Source: Kalaharituber pfeilii
Taxonomy: Eukaryota > Ascomycota > Pezizomycetes > Pezizales > Pezizaceae
DNA length: 64,000 bases
NCBI GenBank assembly: GCA_015179045.1
Contig: WHUZ01000013.1
Coordinates: 744,001-808,000 of the forward strand
Direction: 5' to 3'
In this document: one piece after another, positions 47,451-62,517 of the stretch
Position numbering within the stretch: the stretch's first letter is position 1
Layout: each line of letters begins with the position of its first letter
Program-made: the position numbers and the translations under genes
Notes under the pieces: model-generated
Databases searched by the model: none
Seen by the model: only the letters and a program-made list of their open reading frames with translations
Told to the model about the DNA's origin: nothing

Positions 47451-49399
47451 TCTTTTCTTTCTTTTCTTTTCCTTTTTCTTTTCTTTTCCTTTTTCTTTTT
47501 TCCCCTTTTGTTTGAGTTATCAGGCGTCATTTGGGGTTTTGGGAGTTCTTGGGGTTATTGCATTGTGCTTTTCTGTGATGTTGCATTCATTATTTTTTTG
47601 GGATGGGTACCAACATGATTGCGTCTGATACATTGGCCACGATGACAATGTATGATTATGATATATGATTATGACATGGAATGAACTGATGAATTAAAAT
47701 GATCTACTTATGAAATTGTTATATCTATGTAATCTCACTACGCCTCCTCTATAGCCATCCCCCAGATGCCACAACTTGCATGGCACAACCCTTGATTTCG
47801 GGCCACAGTTGTTACCCTGAATATTTTCCTCGTCCTGACACACGAGCTAAGGTCTAAATAGGAAGGCTAGCCGTTGCCATTTCGGGAGACTGGTACGCAG
47901 GATAATTCTTAACAGAAGAGCCCTGCCCTTCCCCAGAGATTGTTGCATTCTTTATGTTCACTACATTACAAGCAGAAAGCGAGTCGGCACAGGACGCGAG
48001 TATAGGAATCGGCAGCCGGGATTCGACAATGCTCACAGTACTATTTGACCTTACACTTCTATTGCTACAACGTTATAGCTTGACCGAAGTGGCATAACCG
48101 AATTTAGCAGAGCTTTCAGCAGCTCTTGTCCACTGCAGGAATTGAATTTGCGTTAGTTCCAAATCTACCACTCTGGTCCATATTGGACGGTAAATACTAC
48201 AAACTGCAAAATGATCTATGAGATCGTATTCGAGAAACTCAAAGAAGGAACAAGGCTACACAGCGAGCTCTCACAGATATTTCTAATGACAAATCTGGAA
48301 AGATGTTTCACGCTCGTATGTTACAGGAAAGAGCCTTTAAAGGTGAAGCACTAGTAGCTGATACCAAAAGGTCTAGCTAGAGTGAAAGAACCGCTCTAGC
48401 TCGGTTATACTAGTATAATATACCTCCATCACGCATACGGACACCCCACTGGAAACGCTCTATGACCTGAGCAATAGGTGAATTTAGCAGATTTTGCGGT
48501 AAGAGGTTTGGCTGCATGTAAGCGTTCTTGGCCTCACTTTCAAAATGAGCTAGTTGAGAAATGACAGGTGCAGCTATCAATATTCTATTTCAACGTTATG
48601 ATCAACCGACCAATGGAAATTTAGATGAACGGTAAAAAGATTCGCACGATACATTGGTGTAGTTGCAATTATACTATGAACAGGTGGTGAGAGAGGTATA
48701 TGATATCTTGTTTTTATTGTCCTTATTTTGTTTGCTTTTATCTATTGATACGGGAAAGCTAGAAGATTGAATTGGCCTCCACGAAAAAAAGGAAAACAAG
48801 GTAATAGAGTTTCGGGAGTTAGTATGCAGATGATGGAGTATGCAATTATATTACAGATAGAGGGCTCGAATTGTACGAAGGAGTTTTCGGATTGCATTAC
48901 GGAAGAGATTGTATTTTGTATGGAAGTCTTTTTTTTTTTTTTTTTTTTTTTTTGAGGACTAAAATAAGGGTGCAGAGGATTTTTGAGGAATCATAATAAA
49001 ATTTATCTACATCCTTTTATTAGAGTTACCTAGCATCACCAGCGGGAGGCGTTCACTATAAACGTGCCTAGGCCCCTCGAGGGACATTTGCAAAGAGATT
49101 TAAGTGCTAAGTGGTACGTATATGCCAGATTTGGGGTTGAAAACGAGTTTTTCCTGTAGATAGACAAGTACATAGATAGTTTCATTGCGCATAATATATA
49201 CACTCTTCCCTCTCGATATATATTGCAGTAGGTACGTAGACTATTAGGTAACTAGGATCTGAAACGCTGGATGACATTGCTGCATGTTATGTACGCATGG
49301 CTGTGGAGTTACCGAACCTGGATATCTACTTAAGGTAATGAAGTATACGCCACTGGCTACATGAACTGAGGGTAACGGTACTTCATAACCCAATCCAAA

Positions 49400-49766
49400 T
49401 TAAGGTTTGGAACAACATCTGTTTGGTATTTGTATGTCGCGATCTCGTAGTCTCTTGCCGAGACCTAAATATAACGGAAACGAGTCTAAAATGTTCACGT
49501 GCATTGCAATAGGGGGAGCTTTTAGCCATTGAGTGGCTTTCTTGTCTTGGATGATAGTTCCAGCTCGCACTGCCCTACTGATGCCAACGTAATCAACGGT
49601 GATTTTCTCTGAACCAAGCAGCATTATTGCGTGCTCGGTCCACCCTACCCAATCCTTAGCGTTCGGAAGAGCTTCGGCGTTCTGTATTTCAATATCGCGA
49701 GGGGATATCAACAAGGCGATAATCGATTTGTGTACCTGGTTTCTTGGTGCAGATGAAATGCGTGCG
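49400..49766 (-). pseudogene. Endonuclease/exonuclease-like fragment, frameshifted
   Basis: On the minus strand RTHFICTKKPGTQIDYRLV (from 49766) is followed, after a one-base shift, by ISPRDIEIQNAEALPNAKDW then WTEHAIMLLGSEKITVDYVG. The order TH(F)..GTQIDY.LV...AEALPN..W..HA.. resembles the C-terminal part of an endonuclease/exonuclease/phosphatase domain, as in some non-LTR retroelements and their relatives. No reverse transcriptase, poly-A tail or target duplication is visible. The resemblance is from memory of motif order; it could be an unrelated decayed gene. Confidence 0.35.
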
Positions 49767-50486
49767 GGTTACAACTGTAGGTTGGCCGGAAAATTGCCAG
49801 CATAGGAATTAAGGAGCCGATGTAAACTATTCCACCATCGTACATTATCTCATATGATATAGCCGCAATCACTATCAGTTTCGCAATCCACGAGCAGCCC
49901 AGCAGGCCGCCTAGAGAGAACTCTAGGACCCTTCAAACTGTTGCTTGCAAAAATGTCCACAGTACTAGGGCTGACGACAAAAGTATTGAAGAGGCTGGTT
50001 CAGCAACTGGAATCCTCCTGGGTTTGGATACTCACAGTGGTCATTCTGCAGGTTAGGTTTAGAACCGTTCCCGCGCTCCTCATAGGAGTAAAAACTGACT
50101 TCTCCCAGTTGATTAGCTATTGGATATATATATATATGGCTTTTCCATTCGGTGATTTGAAAGTATGGGGAAGCGGCCGCACATATATTCTGAAACTCCA
50201 ACCATCGCTACGGTCTTGAATTGCTCGTTCTTCCGTGTCACTCAATGTTTTACTGCTTCTCTGCAAATAGACATTCAAGTTATGAACTTTTTCTTTATTT
50301 CCCTTTTTCAATCCTAGGGACAGTGCAAGCAAGATCAATGTAAACACCGTTGAGTATGCAAAAAAAAGCTCATGTAACCTATAGTGCTACCCTGTAAGCA
50401 ATCGACGGTTATGAAAGACACCCTATGCTCAGTCAGTTATCTGGTTTAATCAAGTGAACGGTTCACCACTTACCCCCATAGCGAAT

Positions 50487-50535
50487 CGTTTCCTCCTAAC
50501 ACTCGTTTCCTCCTAACACTCGTTTCCTCCGGACT
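50487..50535. repeat. 17-bp minisatellite, about 2.7 copies
   Basis: CGTTTCCTCCTAACACT is repeated head to tail, two full copies plus CGTTTCCTCC. The copies are identical, so the array is young. No coding frame. Confidence 0.85.
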
Positions 50536-52349
50536 GCTTGCATTTCTCCACCAACTCAAGGATTTCTTAAAAAAGACTCTTGTCTCCGACTGCAGCCTAC
50601 ATTAAAGAGTACACACCACTATTGCTGACATTCGCTTTTAATCTCAATTTCTCCAACCCTGTCTCGCGCATCGTGGGCAAACTTTTTGACGTTGGCCGTT
50701 ATCTTCAGAGTTGTTGGGCTGTTTGACGGTTGTCTCGCACGACGTCCATTCCGACACCCATAGTTGCCAAAGCATCAGAGTATTGTTGGAGCAAAGCCTA
50801 GGACAGAGCATAGTTGTTAACTCTTGTAATCATAATCAAGAGAGCAAGAACTACTCGATTAGTGGCTGAACTCATTTTAACTAATCTGGTTAGATTTAGG
50901 CCTAGACCATAAGATGAGCACAGGAATGTCACCTTCAGATTCAAAGCCTTCGTTGATCCTGACCCTGTTTGCCTGGCTGTATTTTGTCTGGATATAGGTG
51001 CATTTACCTACCCAAACTATCTATGGGTTTGTTTAACACCTCCTGGGACTAGGCTCTGTGGACTCAACTACATTTCTCTATCCTAGTAGTTTATCCCCTT
51101 CATCCTCTCTCTGTCTATGTTCATCCTTATCCACATCTCGTTATGCCAAGACAAACCTATCGATGTTTCACATCGTAGGCCTTGACTCGATTGCAATGCG
51201 ACGATGGTAAGGCATGGTTGGAAATGCAACAGTTCTTATCACAGTTCTTACCTGTAAAACGTGAATTGGGGGGTTATAGCAAAATAGAGCTCAGCGCATA
51301 CTAGGATTAAATACTGTCGTGAATGGGTTAGATTGTGCATGGGATAGTCAGGCCATTCAGGAACGAATTGAGGTGAATCGGTTTCAGTTTAGATTTAAGA
51401 TCAAAACTATGAATAGTGCAGGCAATCTGTTCACGTGCCCAGACTATAATTTTCGGCCTCCGACTTGGCTTGGCCGTAAATCTCTTAGGATGGGTACGAG
51501 AACACAGGCAATTTAGACTAGACCTTTTTTACTTTTAAGGAAAAAGCTAAGTTTTCGACACATCACGTGAGCTTCATGGCCTTGATGAGTAGTTCCTTAA
51601 CTGCGTAGCAACATATAAAACTTAGCAGCCTCTATCAACGTCTTCTCGTACCAAGAGTTTTATCAGCGAATTGCTTAGACTTTGCTCAACACGGTAACAA
51701 TAGTTCACATCTAGATAATTTGTGACAATACCGAGACAAAAAGACAGAAAGTATTATCGTAATATATGAAATAATTCAAACAGATTTAAACAGATGTAAC
51801 TTGCATAAGGCACACAATCAACCCATACGCTATCCTCAGCAATGCCCATCCTCCTGAATCCATATTCACTGCTAGCTAGCGCAACCACTGGGTAACCCAC
51901 ATTCATAGAGGAAAAAGAAAAAAGAGAAAAAAGCAAGCTGAAGTTGAGGATCAAGAACTCGATAAACATCCCTCCTTACAAGACTGCGCTGCTTAGATGC
52001 CCAGAATCAAGGCACAAGAGCAGAGAAGGCTAAGTTCATTGTAACGTCCTATGCCCAATGTCGAATTAAAGGGAAGTCGGACACGCACAATCCAAACTCG
52101 CAGATGTAGAAGGAGTAATTACGAGAGGAACGGTTATTGTATAGAGGACTGAAGTGGCAGCAGTGGCAGAAAATACATAGACAGTCGAACAATAACAAGT
52201 TCTGAAGTTACGTTGAAGTCTAAATGTCTCAAAATTGAGGGAGCAGTAGAGAGGGATGACAGTCTTTTTTTTTTTTTCTTAGAATATCTTTTTCCAGGAT
52301 AGATATTAAAGGTGGCCATTGCATTGCAGGAAAGTATGAATTTTGGCGC

Positions 52350-53054
52350 CTAAGAAGTGGACTTTACCTTGCTGACCTTCTCCAGAACTGAATCCCAGGC
52401 GACTTCGCTGGCGTCAGTACCTTGAATTTCAGCCCCAATCCCGGTCAATGCGCGGCGGAGAGCATCTTTAGACGAAGCGTAGAGCATCTTGCTCTGCGGC
52501 ATGTTAGTGATCGGGTATATCAGAGGGAGTGTGGTATAACATACTCGGACTGGTGCGCCGTCTGGAGCCCAGCTAAAGAATACAAGCTTGTTTCTGAATG
52601 TAGAAAGCAGGGGTATCAGCAAAATGCATGCGGTACATAGGTACATAATGGTCATGGAAATACCTCTTGCCCTCCCCACCGTCAAGCTCATATGAGAAAT
52701 CATAGACAGCATATCTGCAATCATTCTCAGGTAAAGCCGAAAGGAAGCTGTCGTAATCAGACTCGGAACTGGTAGCTTCTACTTCGATGTTTCTCTTATC
52801 GTCCGAAAGCTTGTAGATGATGTAAATGAGCTTTGGCCCCACTTTTTTCCCCAACTTGAGTTCCTCATAACTTGGGACACACTGAGGGGCCAGGCCGACA
52901 CTAGAGTGGTAGCCAGTTAGCGCAGCCTTAACAGCATTGTCGGGGAGCTTTGATACCCTGAACGAGACTACCAAGCCGAGAAGCGATGTTAGCACGAGCA
53001 TTCTGCTTTGGAAGGAGATTCTGGAGTTGATTGTGAACTAGGCTCCCGTACCAT
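52350..53054 (-). CDS. COF1: Cofilin (ADF/cofilin actin-severing protein)
   Basis: Binds and severs ADP-actin filaments. Exons with firm ends: an exon ending at 52664, 52593-52545, and 52493-52350; the introns 52594-52663 and 52494-52544 are in phase. The protein reads [40 protein letters not shown], then [36 protein letters not shown] and [20 protein letters not shown], matching cofilins throughout, including the actin-binding long helix. The N-terminus is not settled. The preferred model has an exon holding only ATG (53054-53052) before a GTACGG donor, and an acceptor just before 52926, giving 152 residues starting [10 protein letters not shown]. The acceptor with the best branch point (CTAAC, then CTCTAG before 52900) is out of phase with that ATG. 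An in-frame ATG at 53001 would add a hydrophobic leader not expected in cofilin. Confidence 0.9.
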
Positions 53055-53752
53055 GGCTATGTTACTGAATGGGAAAGGGAGCGAGGAAAGAGATAACTAT
53101 TGCTGCGTAAACTGTAATTAATGTCAGTAAAGGAAGATCGAGCGTAGAAGGCCCGTGAAAGACGAAACTGCATTGCAGCAGTAGAGAATATTGTATAAAA
53201 AATGGATATAGAAACTTACTATAGAAGTCCGGGCCTCGAAAACGGATGAAGCAGAGGAAATGGGGTGGAGTGCGTTGTGTTGTGTTGGGCGGGTGATTGC
53301 TGTGAATAGGGGCCGGTGTGAGGGGTATCAGCGTGCGTTGGTGCTGAGCCTGGAGGGGTGAGGCGGGCGTGGCTTGTGGCGCTCCATGAAAGCCATGATA
53401 GGAACGCGCCACAAGCCGAGCCAGCTGAGCCGCAGCGAAATCTTGGCCCACAATGACGCGTCTTGGCGAACTTGGCGCCCGCACAGAGCCGGCACAATGG
53501 CGCATGAAGAGATTCTCGATGCTTCTCTCCAAAATTTTTCCCGCTTAGTGCGGCCCCACAAGGTGACATATATATCGCTGAAAGCATCTCTCGAACAGGC
53601 ACCGCTGTAATCCACGTTCTCCTACACACTAATTATCCATCCTCCCTCCCCCAATTAGATCCCACCTCTTCCCTCTTTGATCTCGATTGCACACTTGTGC
53701 TTGACCTGAACCACCTGTTACCGTTCATTCCAATCCGGCTGTACATATCACG
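53055..53752. promoter_or_regulatory. Divergent cofilin/HSP60 promoter region
   Basis: About 700 bp between the two start codons. A GTAAGT on the minus strand at about 53213-53218 and a TTACAG acceptor at about 53117 suggest a 5'-untranslated intron in cofilin. C/T-rich sequence precedes the HSP60 start. I could not find a convincing heat-shock element (alternating GAA/TTC pentamers). Only a gapped TTC pair at 53513-53525 was seen. Confidence 0.45.
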
Positions 53753-55652
<1,900 letters not shown>

Positions 55653-57718
55653 GCGCCAGTCAATTGATTTCTAACGAATTGTGAACTTCTGTACCAATTA
55701 GATAGACTTAATTCCTCGCCATATTCACCAACTTCTCTGAAATATGTACTACCTACATCTTCCTAACCTATCCCCCCACTCCACTCTCCCACTCTACGCT
55801 GATCTTCTCCTTTACTTTATCTTTTCACCAATGTATATTTCTGCTTGCTCTTTCGGTATATCCTCCAAGGAGGATGGATGGATAGGACTGGAAGAAATGG
55901 GATTCAAGGGTTCAGAGAACAAAAAAAAAAAAAAAAAAAAGTTGCGGAGTTTATTGAGATTTTGGGCTTGTCTGCATTTTTAGCATTTACTTTTTCTACT
56001 GTTCATGTTCTCATCTGAATTGTTCACATGCTTCATTTCTTTGATCTATTGTGTAAATGTATAGTGCGTTGAGAAAAAGAATTGTGAATGGAAAGACTAA
56101 AGATGAGGGAATTAAGAAAAGAGTGGAATTATTTCCAGCCACATGTAGGGCCCGAAAGTTCATCCTCTAGCAAGGCTGAGAGGATGCTTCTGAAATATCA
56201 TGTTTATTCTCCTTACGCTGGTTTGTATGTTTACGTACAAGACTTTGAGCACCGTAGTCTTATGTTAGTTGTGAAAGGTTAGTTAGTGATAGTAGCATAT
56301 ACAACTCTGCCAAAGTCACCGCTATGATTGGTCGAAAATTACAATAACATTGACGTAAAAGGCAATATCAACCGCACCTGTTTGGTATGTGCATTCGTTG
56401 GCAATGGATCGATGTTAGAGGTGTTGCTTGGGTCATGTGAGATGATAACGGTGTTTTTTAGTTATGCATTGTGACGAATATGGAGGAATTACTCATCGTG
56501 CATCGACTATCTACTGTCAACAGTGAGATTGAGTGTGGGTACCTGAATTACAACTTGTTGTATCCTAATCGTAATTGCAGTGTTAATTCTCCATTCCCTA
56601 CCTCTCCGTGATCTTTTGACGTCCTTCAACCAATCAGCTTAGAGTATTGCAAGTAAAATACTCTATTTTACACCCTTCTTCTACTCGCTTATGCACCTCT
56701 GCCTCTCCCTGGCCCCAACTGTAATGTAGGGTCCTCACATTCCCAGCCTCTTATTCCCCCAACATACCCTGCCTCTGCACCACCTTAAAGTCCCGTCCTC
56801 GTGCTCCAGCAGATTGCGTCATGCTGCACATGAGTTCGAGAAGATGCTAGAATTTTCGGATTATACCCTGCACAAGCGGAGAGGCTAATGTAATGTATGT
56901 TTTGGTTTAATTCGGTAGTTGGGCAGCTAGGATTAACAAGGGGGAGAGACGGTTTATGTTCTATTGGCCGAATAGTTAGAGCGTAATAAAAAACGATAAG
57001 GCTTCTACGGAGGAAGTGAGTGGAAAAATGAAGGGTGAGGAAGGTGAAGAGGAGTATGGTGCGAAGGAGGAGGGAGGCATGGACGTTTTACCATGCATAA
57101 AGCAGGTTACCCTCAACTTAAACTCGAGAGTACGTTGATCAGACGAGAGCAGATTCAGAGATTATGCGTCTGGTCATCTACAATGCACAGTGGAGTACAG
57201 GTGGATTGAAACTTCTTGTGCCTTGCCGCTACGATACTTTTAGTAAGAACTTAGAAACCGTAATATCTTCTCTTCAAATCTCTGAACGGGCTCCAAATTG
57301 TCCCCAGCACGAATATAGACGCGCAAATTTGTACTCAAAAACAAAGCCTACAAGAGCGCTCCATATCAGGAAAGCTGTCTGACTTCCTAAGTATACAGCG
57401 ATACTAGCCAACTCATATTTCAAAACTCGAACATAAAAAGTAATATAGTTCCTATACTGCTGAATAGTATGGTTGAAATAACGAGCAACATATTCTTAGC
57501 GATCATATAGATAACAATAAACAATAGGTAATAATAGGTAATTATAGACAAGCTGCAGTATCTACTGTGTGTAACAAATCATAGAAGGATCCACTGCGAT
57601 GACGTAAAAGCGCGAAAAAAAGAAAATAAAGAGATCTAAAGCCCTAAATAAATAACTTCCCAAAACGCCAAGCCTGAATCAAGCTCAGGTTCAATATTTT
57701 CTGTTGATCACGGAGCTG
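55653..57718. other. Intergenic region between HSP60 and RAD14 3' ends
   Basis: Two convergent genes flank 2.1 kb with no recognisable gene. It contains an A run of about 20 at 55921-55940, within the likely HSP60 3' flank, and unique AT-rich sequence afterwards. Short open frames at 56088-56282 and 57164-57382 match nothing I know. Confidence 0.55.
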
Positions 57719-58999
57719 CTACAACACCAACTCCTCAACCTCAAACCCACACTCTTCACACCGCCTAACTTCCATCCCTCCCTCCCCTTGTACCGGTACT
57801 CCCCAAATGTGCTCGTGCTTCTTCCCCTTCTTCTCCCCATTACTGCCCCCCGACCTTTTCCACGTCTCCACTCTCGTCCTATTCTTCAACTCCTTCAACT
57901 TTAATCTAAATTTCTCGTCACGCTTCCTCTTCTTCTCCCCCTGGCGCTTCTCAAACTCCTCATCTAGCTTTTCGAATGAGCCCCATTTCGCAATGGCCCG
58001 CTCCTCGACCTGGTACCGTAGGAACAATTGCATATCATTCCATGTCGATTTGTGTGGATTCGGTTTACTCAAATGCGGCAGGATTGTCGTGTCCTTTAAC
58101 TCAGGATCTGTGATGAGGTAATCCTCTTTACATTCCGTCTTTGTCAATAGACTATATTTCTCTGGCATCTTCTCCTTACACTTATGACACACTCGGCATC
58201 GGAAGACTTCCAAGAATTGCCAATCTATCTCCCAGCTTCCGCATTCATAGCACTTCTCCTGGAGCTTCTCTTTGTCCGTACCGCGATTCAACGCAGACAA
58301 GTGGGGCTCGAACGCGCCCTGTTTCGACTCACGCATCTTCTTGCGCCGGAGATGGTCGGCCCATGCTTCAATCGACATGTCATCCGGCTTGCCTGTCGTG
58401 TCAATGGCCATGATGCTCAAGGGGTCGTCTACAGTAGACAGGAAACCACCCTTTGTATCCGTCATTTTGGAGAAGTCATATTCAACGTAGGAGGCGAGTT
58501 TGCGGGAGGAAGGGCGTAAGGGTGGAGGGCCTCCGGCAGCACCTACAGCACCGGAGGTGGAGGGCGTGGTGTTGCTATGGATACGGCCATCGCGGGAGTT
58601 GCGGACATCGTAGCGGGATGCACGGGTAGTGACAGGCGTGCTACTGCTGGCGGAGCTGGTTATCTCACCATGGGTCCGCTTTACGCCCGCGGTTGTAATA
58701 TTAATTTGCTGAATTTGTAGGTTTTTTTGATGTTCTTCGTAAAGAGCTTTGGCTTTAAGCCTATTCGTTTCCTGGTACAACAGCGCTTTCTAGTCAGCAT
58801 TTCAATCTTATAGTGATATAAAGGTTTTATATTTATCGCCATAATTCTTCAGAGGCTTTTGTCTCTGCCACTGGTGCATCGGGCTTCTTACTATCCTGCG
58901 AATCTGCTCCGGAGTAAGGGGGGCCTTCTCCGTCGTCTTACTTACGGCCGTAGCCGCTACAGCATACGGTGGTGGCTGCCGCTGAGGTTCATCAGGCAT
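57719..58999 (-). CDS. RAD14: Rad14/XPA DNA damage recognition protein
   Basis: Nucleotide-excision-repair factor that verifies damage and organises the pre-incision complex with TFIIH and RPA. Exons 58999-58892 and 58771-57719 (GTAAGA...CAG, phase 0) give 386 residues. The intron splits the conserved LTPEQIRRI and ETNRLKAKAL, whose joined order is typical of XPA N-termini. The zinc finger is Cys210-x2-Cys213-x14-Cys-x2-Cys (KCYECGSWEIDW ... FRCRVCHKC), with the shorter loop of the fungal form. The DNA-binding domain continues with KYSLLTKTECKEDYLITDPE, LPHLSKPNPHKSTWNDMQLF and LRYQVEERAIAKWGS. The C-terminus HEHIWGVPVQGEGGMEVRRC ends in CEECGFEVEELVL and resembles the TFIIH-binding tail of XPA. 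The ATG at 58999 is chosen as the first in frame. Confidence 0.93.
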
Positions 59000-61900
59000 A
59001 TTGAATTGAACAGCTGCTCTGACCTTCTGCCTTCTTGGTTTATTCCCCTCCTCTAGATTCTGAGTTGCTTCGGTACGTCCGTCCACAACTTTCCAAGAAG
59101 CCAAGCACTTGGATGCGTAGATCTGTACGTAATTTTAGTTATATTTGTATTCGACGAAACGATATAACGCCCTTTACCCTCTTGTAATATCGCTCTGCAT
59201 CAACAATCCTCGTTTCCAGGAATCAAACACTAAGGGTCTCTTCAGAATTACACCTTGGCTAACCTGAATGTTTCGTGTTGGATTCTCGTTATAATTGTTG
59301 GGGGTACTTCGGGCGGTGAGGTGAGAGATTAGTCCATTGGCATATAAATATGTGTGGGTGGGTATAGCAATCAGACAAGATGCTGGTCATAGATTATGAG
59401 CACTCCGCCGCGTTGATGCATGTGAAGGGCAAGGGAGAGACGTGTTAAGGGCAGTTACGACGGCTACCGGAAAGACGGGTGCTTTCGTAGCTGCAGAGTA
59501 CTGTTCCTCGATGTTAGAGATCGACGGTATTAAGCAATAGGCTTGTGGGATCAAAAAAGGCTGCACCGTCTTTAACAAGTTGTCTTCATGAATTTTGGCT
59601 TAATAATACAGCAGCCACACTCACGTGATATGACTCCTACTTGCAGCAATGACTCCTCCAGCACATCGATGTAGGCCATGGTACTATACAGAATTACGGC
59701 CCAGGCTTCAGTGCGCACTCAGTACTCCGTACTCGAGTACATCCGATCCTCTCAGGCATTTTTCTTGCATACCTATCGTCCCTAAGCTTGAAGTCACCAG
59801 TACACCAGGAAAGCTGCGAGTCCCAGATACCAGGGTATGTATATGCTATGATAATCGATTGTCGAGCATTTGATAGCTGCATCCCGATCAGCGATCACTG
59901 CATGCCGGCTACGGTGCGCTTCATCTGACCTTGGCATCGTGTGGTGTGTCTGACGGTTTGGAGATACATATCGCGCTACAACTACAGAGATCGATCATAC
60001 CACATCAGTGTCTAGTCTGGTTACGAGACTAATCAGTGTCGAACCAATGCCACATCAAATCATCTACCCTGATATTCCATACAGGTTCAGACCAGCTAAT
60101 ATGAAGAACGCAAAGATTGAAAGATTGGAGAGAATGCTTGTGCAGAGCTTTATTCTACCTATCAGAGCCGATGTGAGACTTCTCCCAAGGTGCTCACTAT
60201 ACCGGCATCTGATTGAATGGACGTTTAACCCACCGATATCGAAAATCCAACCAGCATGGAGAACTCGAAAACCAACATCGAAATTGAAGATCCGTATAAC
60301 AGGAAAAAAATTTACATTCCCTGCCTAGCCCTGCTGCCTTACTAGATGTAGTCTGGTGATACCCTATGATAATATTTCATTTGCACATTGGGGATATCCA
60401 GGTCCCAAACTGGAGTAGTTGGATGCACCCTGTGGACCTCGAGCGATCGAGCCGGAGCTACCATCCGCACCTGCATGTAAAAATCTTCATAACTACTTCA
60501 CGTATCCCTTCTACCGAAACTACCCAGAAATTTTCCCCATGCATTTATGGTGAAATCCCTTTTACTCATATCGAAAATCAATATTCACCATCCAACTTCT
60601 TGGTCTTGGCATTGGCAGGGAAGAGAGCTGGTGTTGGTCATATCCTAAAGTGTTTCTCATTAGCAAATCAAATTCCACTGGACATCCAATTTGTGGTGTG
60701 GCATTCTATGTCATCACAATTATCTCGGCCTGATTACTTGTAATTCATTTTCCTACTCTCATTCTATCGTTAGCCATCATTGGGATAGCATAGTTAGGCT
60801 TCTCATTGATATTTCCAGCTAATCGAATCTTAGGCGCCAAGATTGAGTTCCCTTACAGCGGTTGCGAACCACATGTCTCAGGGTCACGAAGGCGGCGAAT
60901 TTGACAGGTGGCAAACTTGTATAAGCAAAGACAGGAAATTTGCAGGATTAACCCAACTCTCATATCCGTTTACATATTCAGGTGTACACCACGTGGTGTT
61001 CGTCCGTACGTCTGCCTATATATGATAGGTACTTGGCCACCAAGACATACCGCATGTTTGGTGCCACCCGAGGCACCAAAAAGCTTTAAGCTTAACTGTA
61101 CTAACTTAGTGTCAAAGAAAAAAAACTAACCTGCTGCCTGTTCGTTTCTAATCCGCTGTTGGTTGTTTGGAAGACTTTGTTCGCTAGTCTTTCAACCTTT
61201 TAACAAACCAGCATATAACTGTGAGAACAAACCAGCCCTCCTAGGAGCAATCTGACTCATGAGGAATATTGTCATTGTTGCAAGAGCTTTGTTACCGTGA
61301 AAACACTTCCAATTTCTGATACTGATGATACCTGGCGAAACTGTTTGCATACCAACTGTTGCTTGATATTATAGGCCATACATATTAGAGATAATAGGGG
61401 ATGATTTGAACCCGAGAAGGAGACGGAAAGTGCTTAATGCAGCAGTCTTATTCTACAAGACGGGCTGGCCTGTGATCCAAATGCGCATGCACCTAGTAAG
61501 TTACACAAGGCTGCATGCACACTTTACTGTTTGCTAATTCGATTTAATGCATCTTCTGGCATATTCACGTTAGGGGTATGGCACGCTGTGCACAGAAACA
61601 TAGAAACAGTAGTTCAATGATGTTGAGGTTAGCACTACGAAGATTAAGAAAACGGAGCTGAGACGAAGCTGTATGGATCTTGAATTACTAGAAACAGTGA
61701 GTCATTGAGGACACCTAATGCCACCATCTGTGTAGGAGATCATATTCAGCCATTTGTTTCGCATTCTAAGAATCGGATCTATTGTACATATAGTATTTCA
61801 GTCTCATGCATCATTTTTCGCGCAATCGATTCAATGAACCAGTACGCTCAAACTCCGTGCCGTTCGTTTCTTCATTGAGGGTTTTTGCGGGCATAGGAGT

Positions 61901-62515
61901 GCATAACGTTTCAATAGTCGGCTAGATGCTAGCCTGGTCTTGTCCTTTCTTACGCATTCACCAACCCTACGCATAAGCAGAGGGCGGTGATTGATTGATT
62001 GTCATGACTGTTTGATTAGCCTGCTTGGCGTCCGTTTGATATGAAGGGCGTTTTAGACATTTTCCAAAATCTCTCTACATTTACTAGTAGGCCGCTTGTC
62101 ATGGACGGATGGGTATGAATTTGGAGGGGAGGGAGGAGGCAGCGGACAGTATTGGGGGGGGGGGGGGACATGGCACTTTGCCTTTCTGATTTCTACCTTA
62201 GACCGGACAGAAGGTTACTTGCTCTCCTAACAAGTAGTAGCATTCGCGTGCTGCCGCTGCCTGCCGGTTGCTGGGGAGCGCGTGCATCTTGTGAGGATGT
62301 GCTTGAAGCAAGCATGTGAAGGCTCTTCGTTATATCAAGTATGTATTATCTTCATATTATTTGTAGACATGTACACATAGAACGAATGAAGTAGTTACGA
62401 TGATCTACGTGGGGACTTGACTCAGATATTTTGCCATTATTCGCCGCGATAGCCGTGTCGGGGGGGGGGTTGTTGTTGCTTACTGTTGGAAACCACGCTA
62501 AGGTGCACCGCTAGA
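59000..62515. other. 3.5-kb region without a recognisable gene
   Basis: Open frames at 60008-60328 and 60366-60743 are in different phases and have no motif I can name; they are isolated and lack clear splice partners. A GGTTCAAATC-like box on the minus strand near 61,405 does not fold as a tRNA T-arm. A G run of about 15 lies at 62153-62168 and another of about 10 at 62460. Otherwise unique sequence. Confidence 0.5.
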
Positions 62516-62517
62516 GT

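Larger units (their letters stand above)
46871..52349. other. 5.5-kb gene-poor region with local repeats
   Basis: No intact gene is recognised. It contains the 208-bp tandem duplication at about 47045-47450, a polypyrimidine TTTTC-rich tract (47432-47505), a perfect 8-bp hairpin AGCTAGAG/CTCTAGCT at about 48376-48404, a T run of about 24 at 48930-48953, the endonuclease-like relic at 49400-49766, and the 17-bp repeats at 50487-50535. From 50,600 to 52,300 I see nothing beyond AT-rich unique sequence, probably including the 3' flank of cofilin. Confidence 0.6.

Noticed and set aside
53513..53525. Gapped TTC pair as a heat-shock element for HSP60
   Set aside because: Only two units at 10-bp spacing, and the nearby GAA is out of register; too weak to call.
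60008..60743. Two adjacent plus-strand open frames of about 106 and 125 codons
   Set aside because: Different phases, no known motif and no clear intron joining them; kept only as part of the intergenic description.
61380..61480. GGTTCAAATC-like B box on the minus strand suggesting a tRNA
   Set aside because: The bases around it do not pair as a T-stem and no acceptor stem or A box is found at the right distance.
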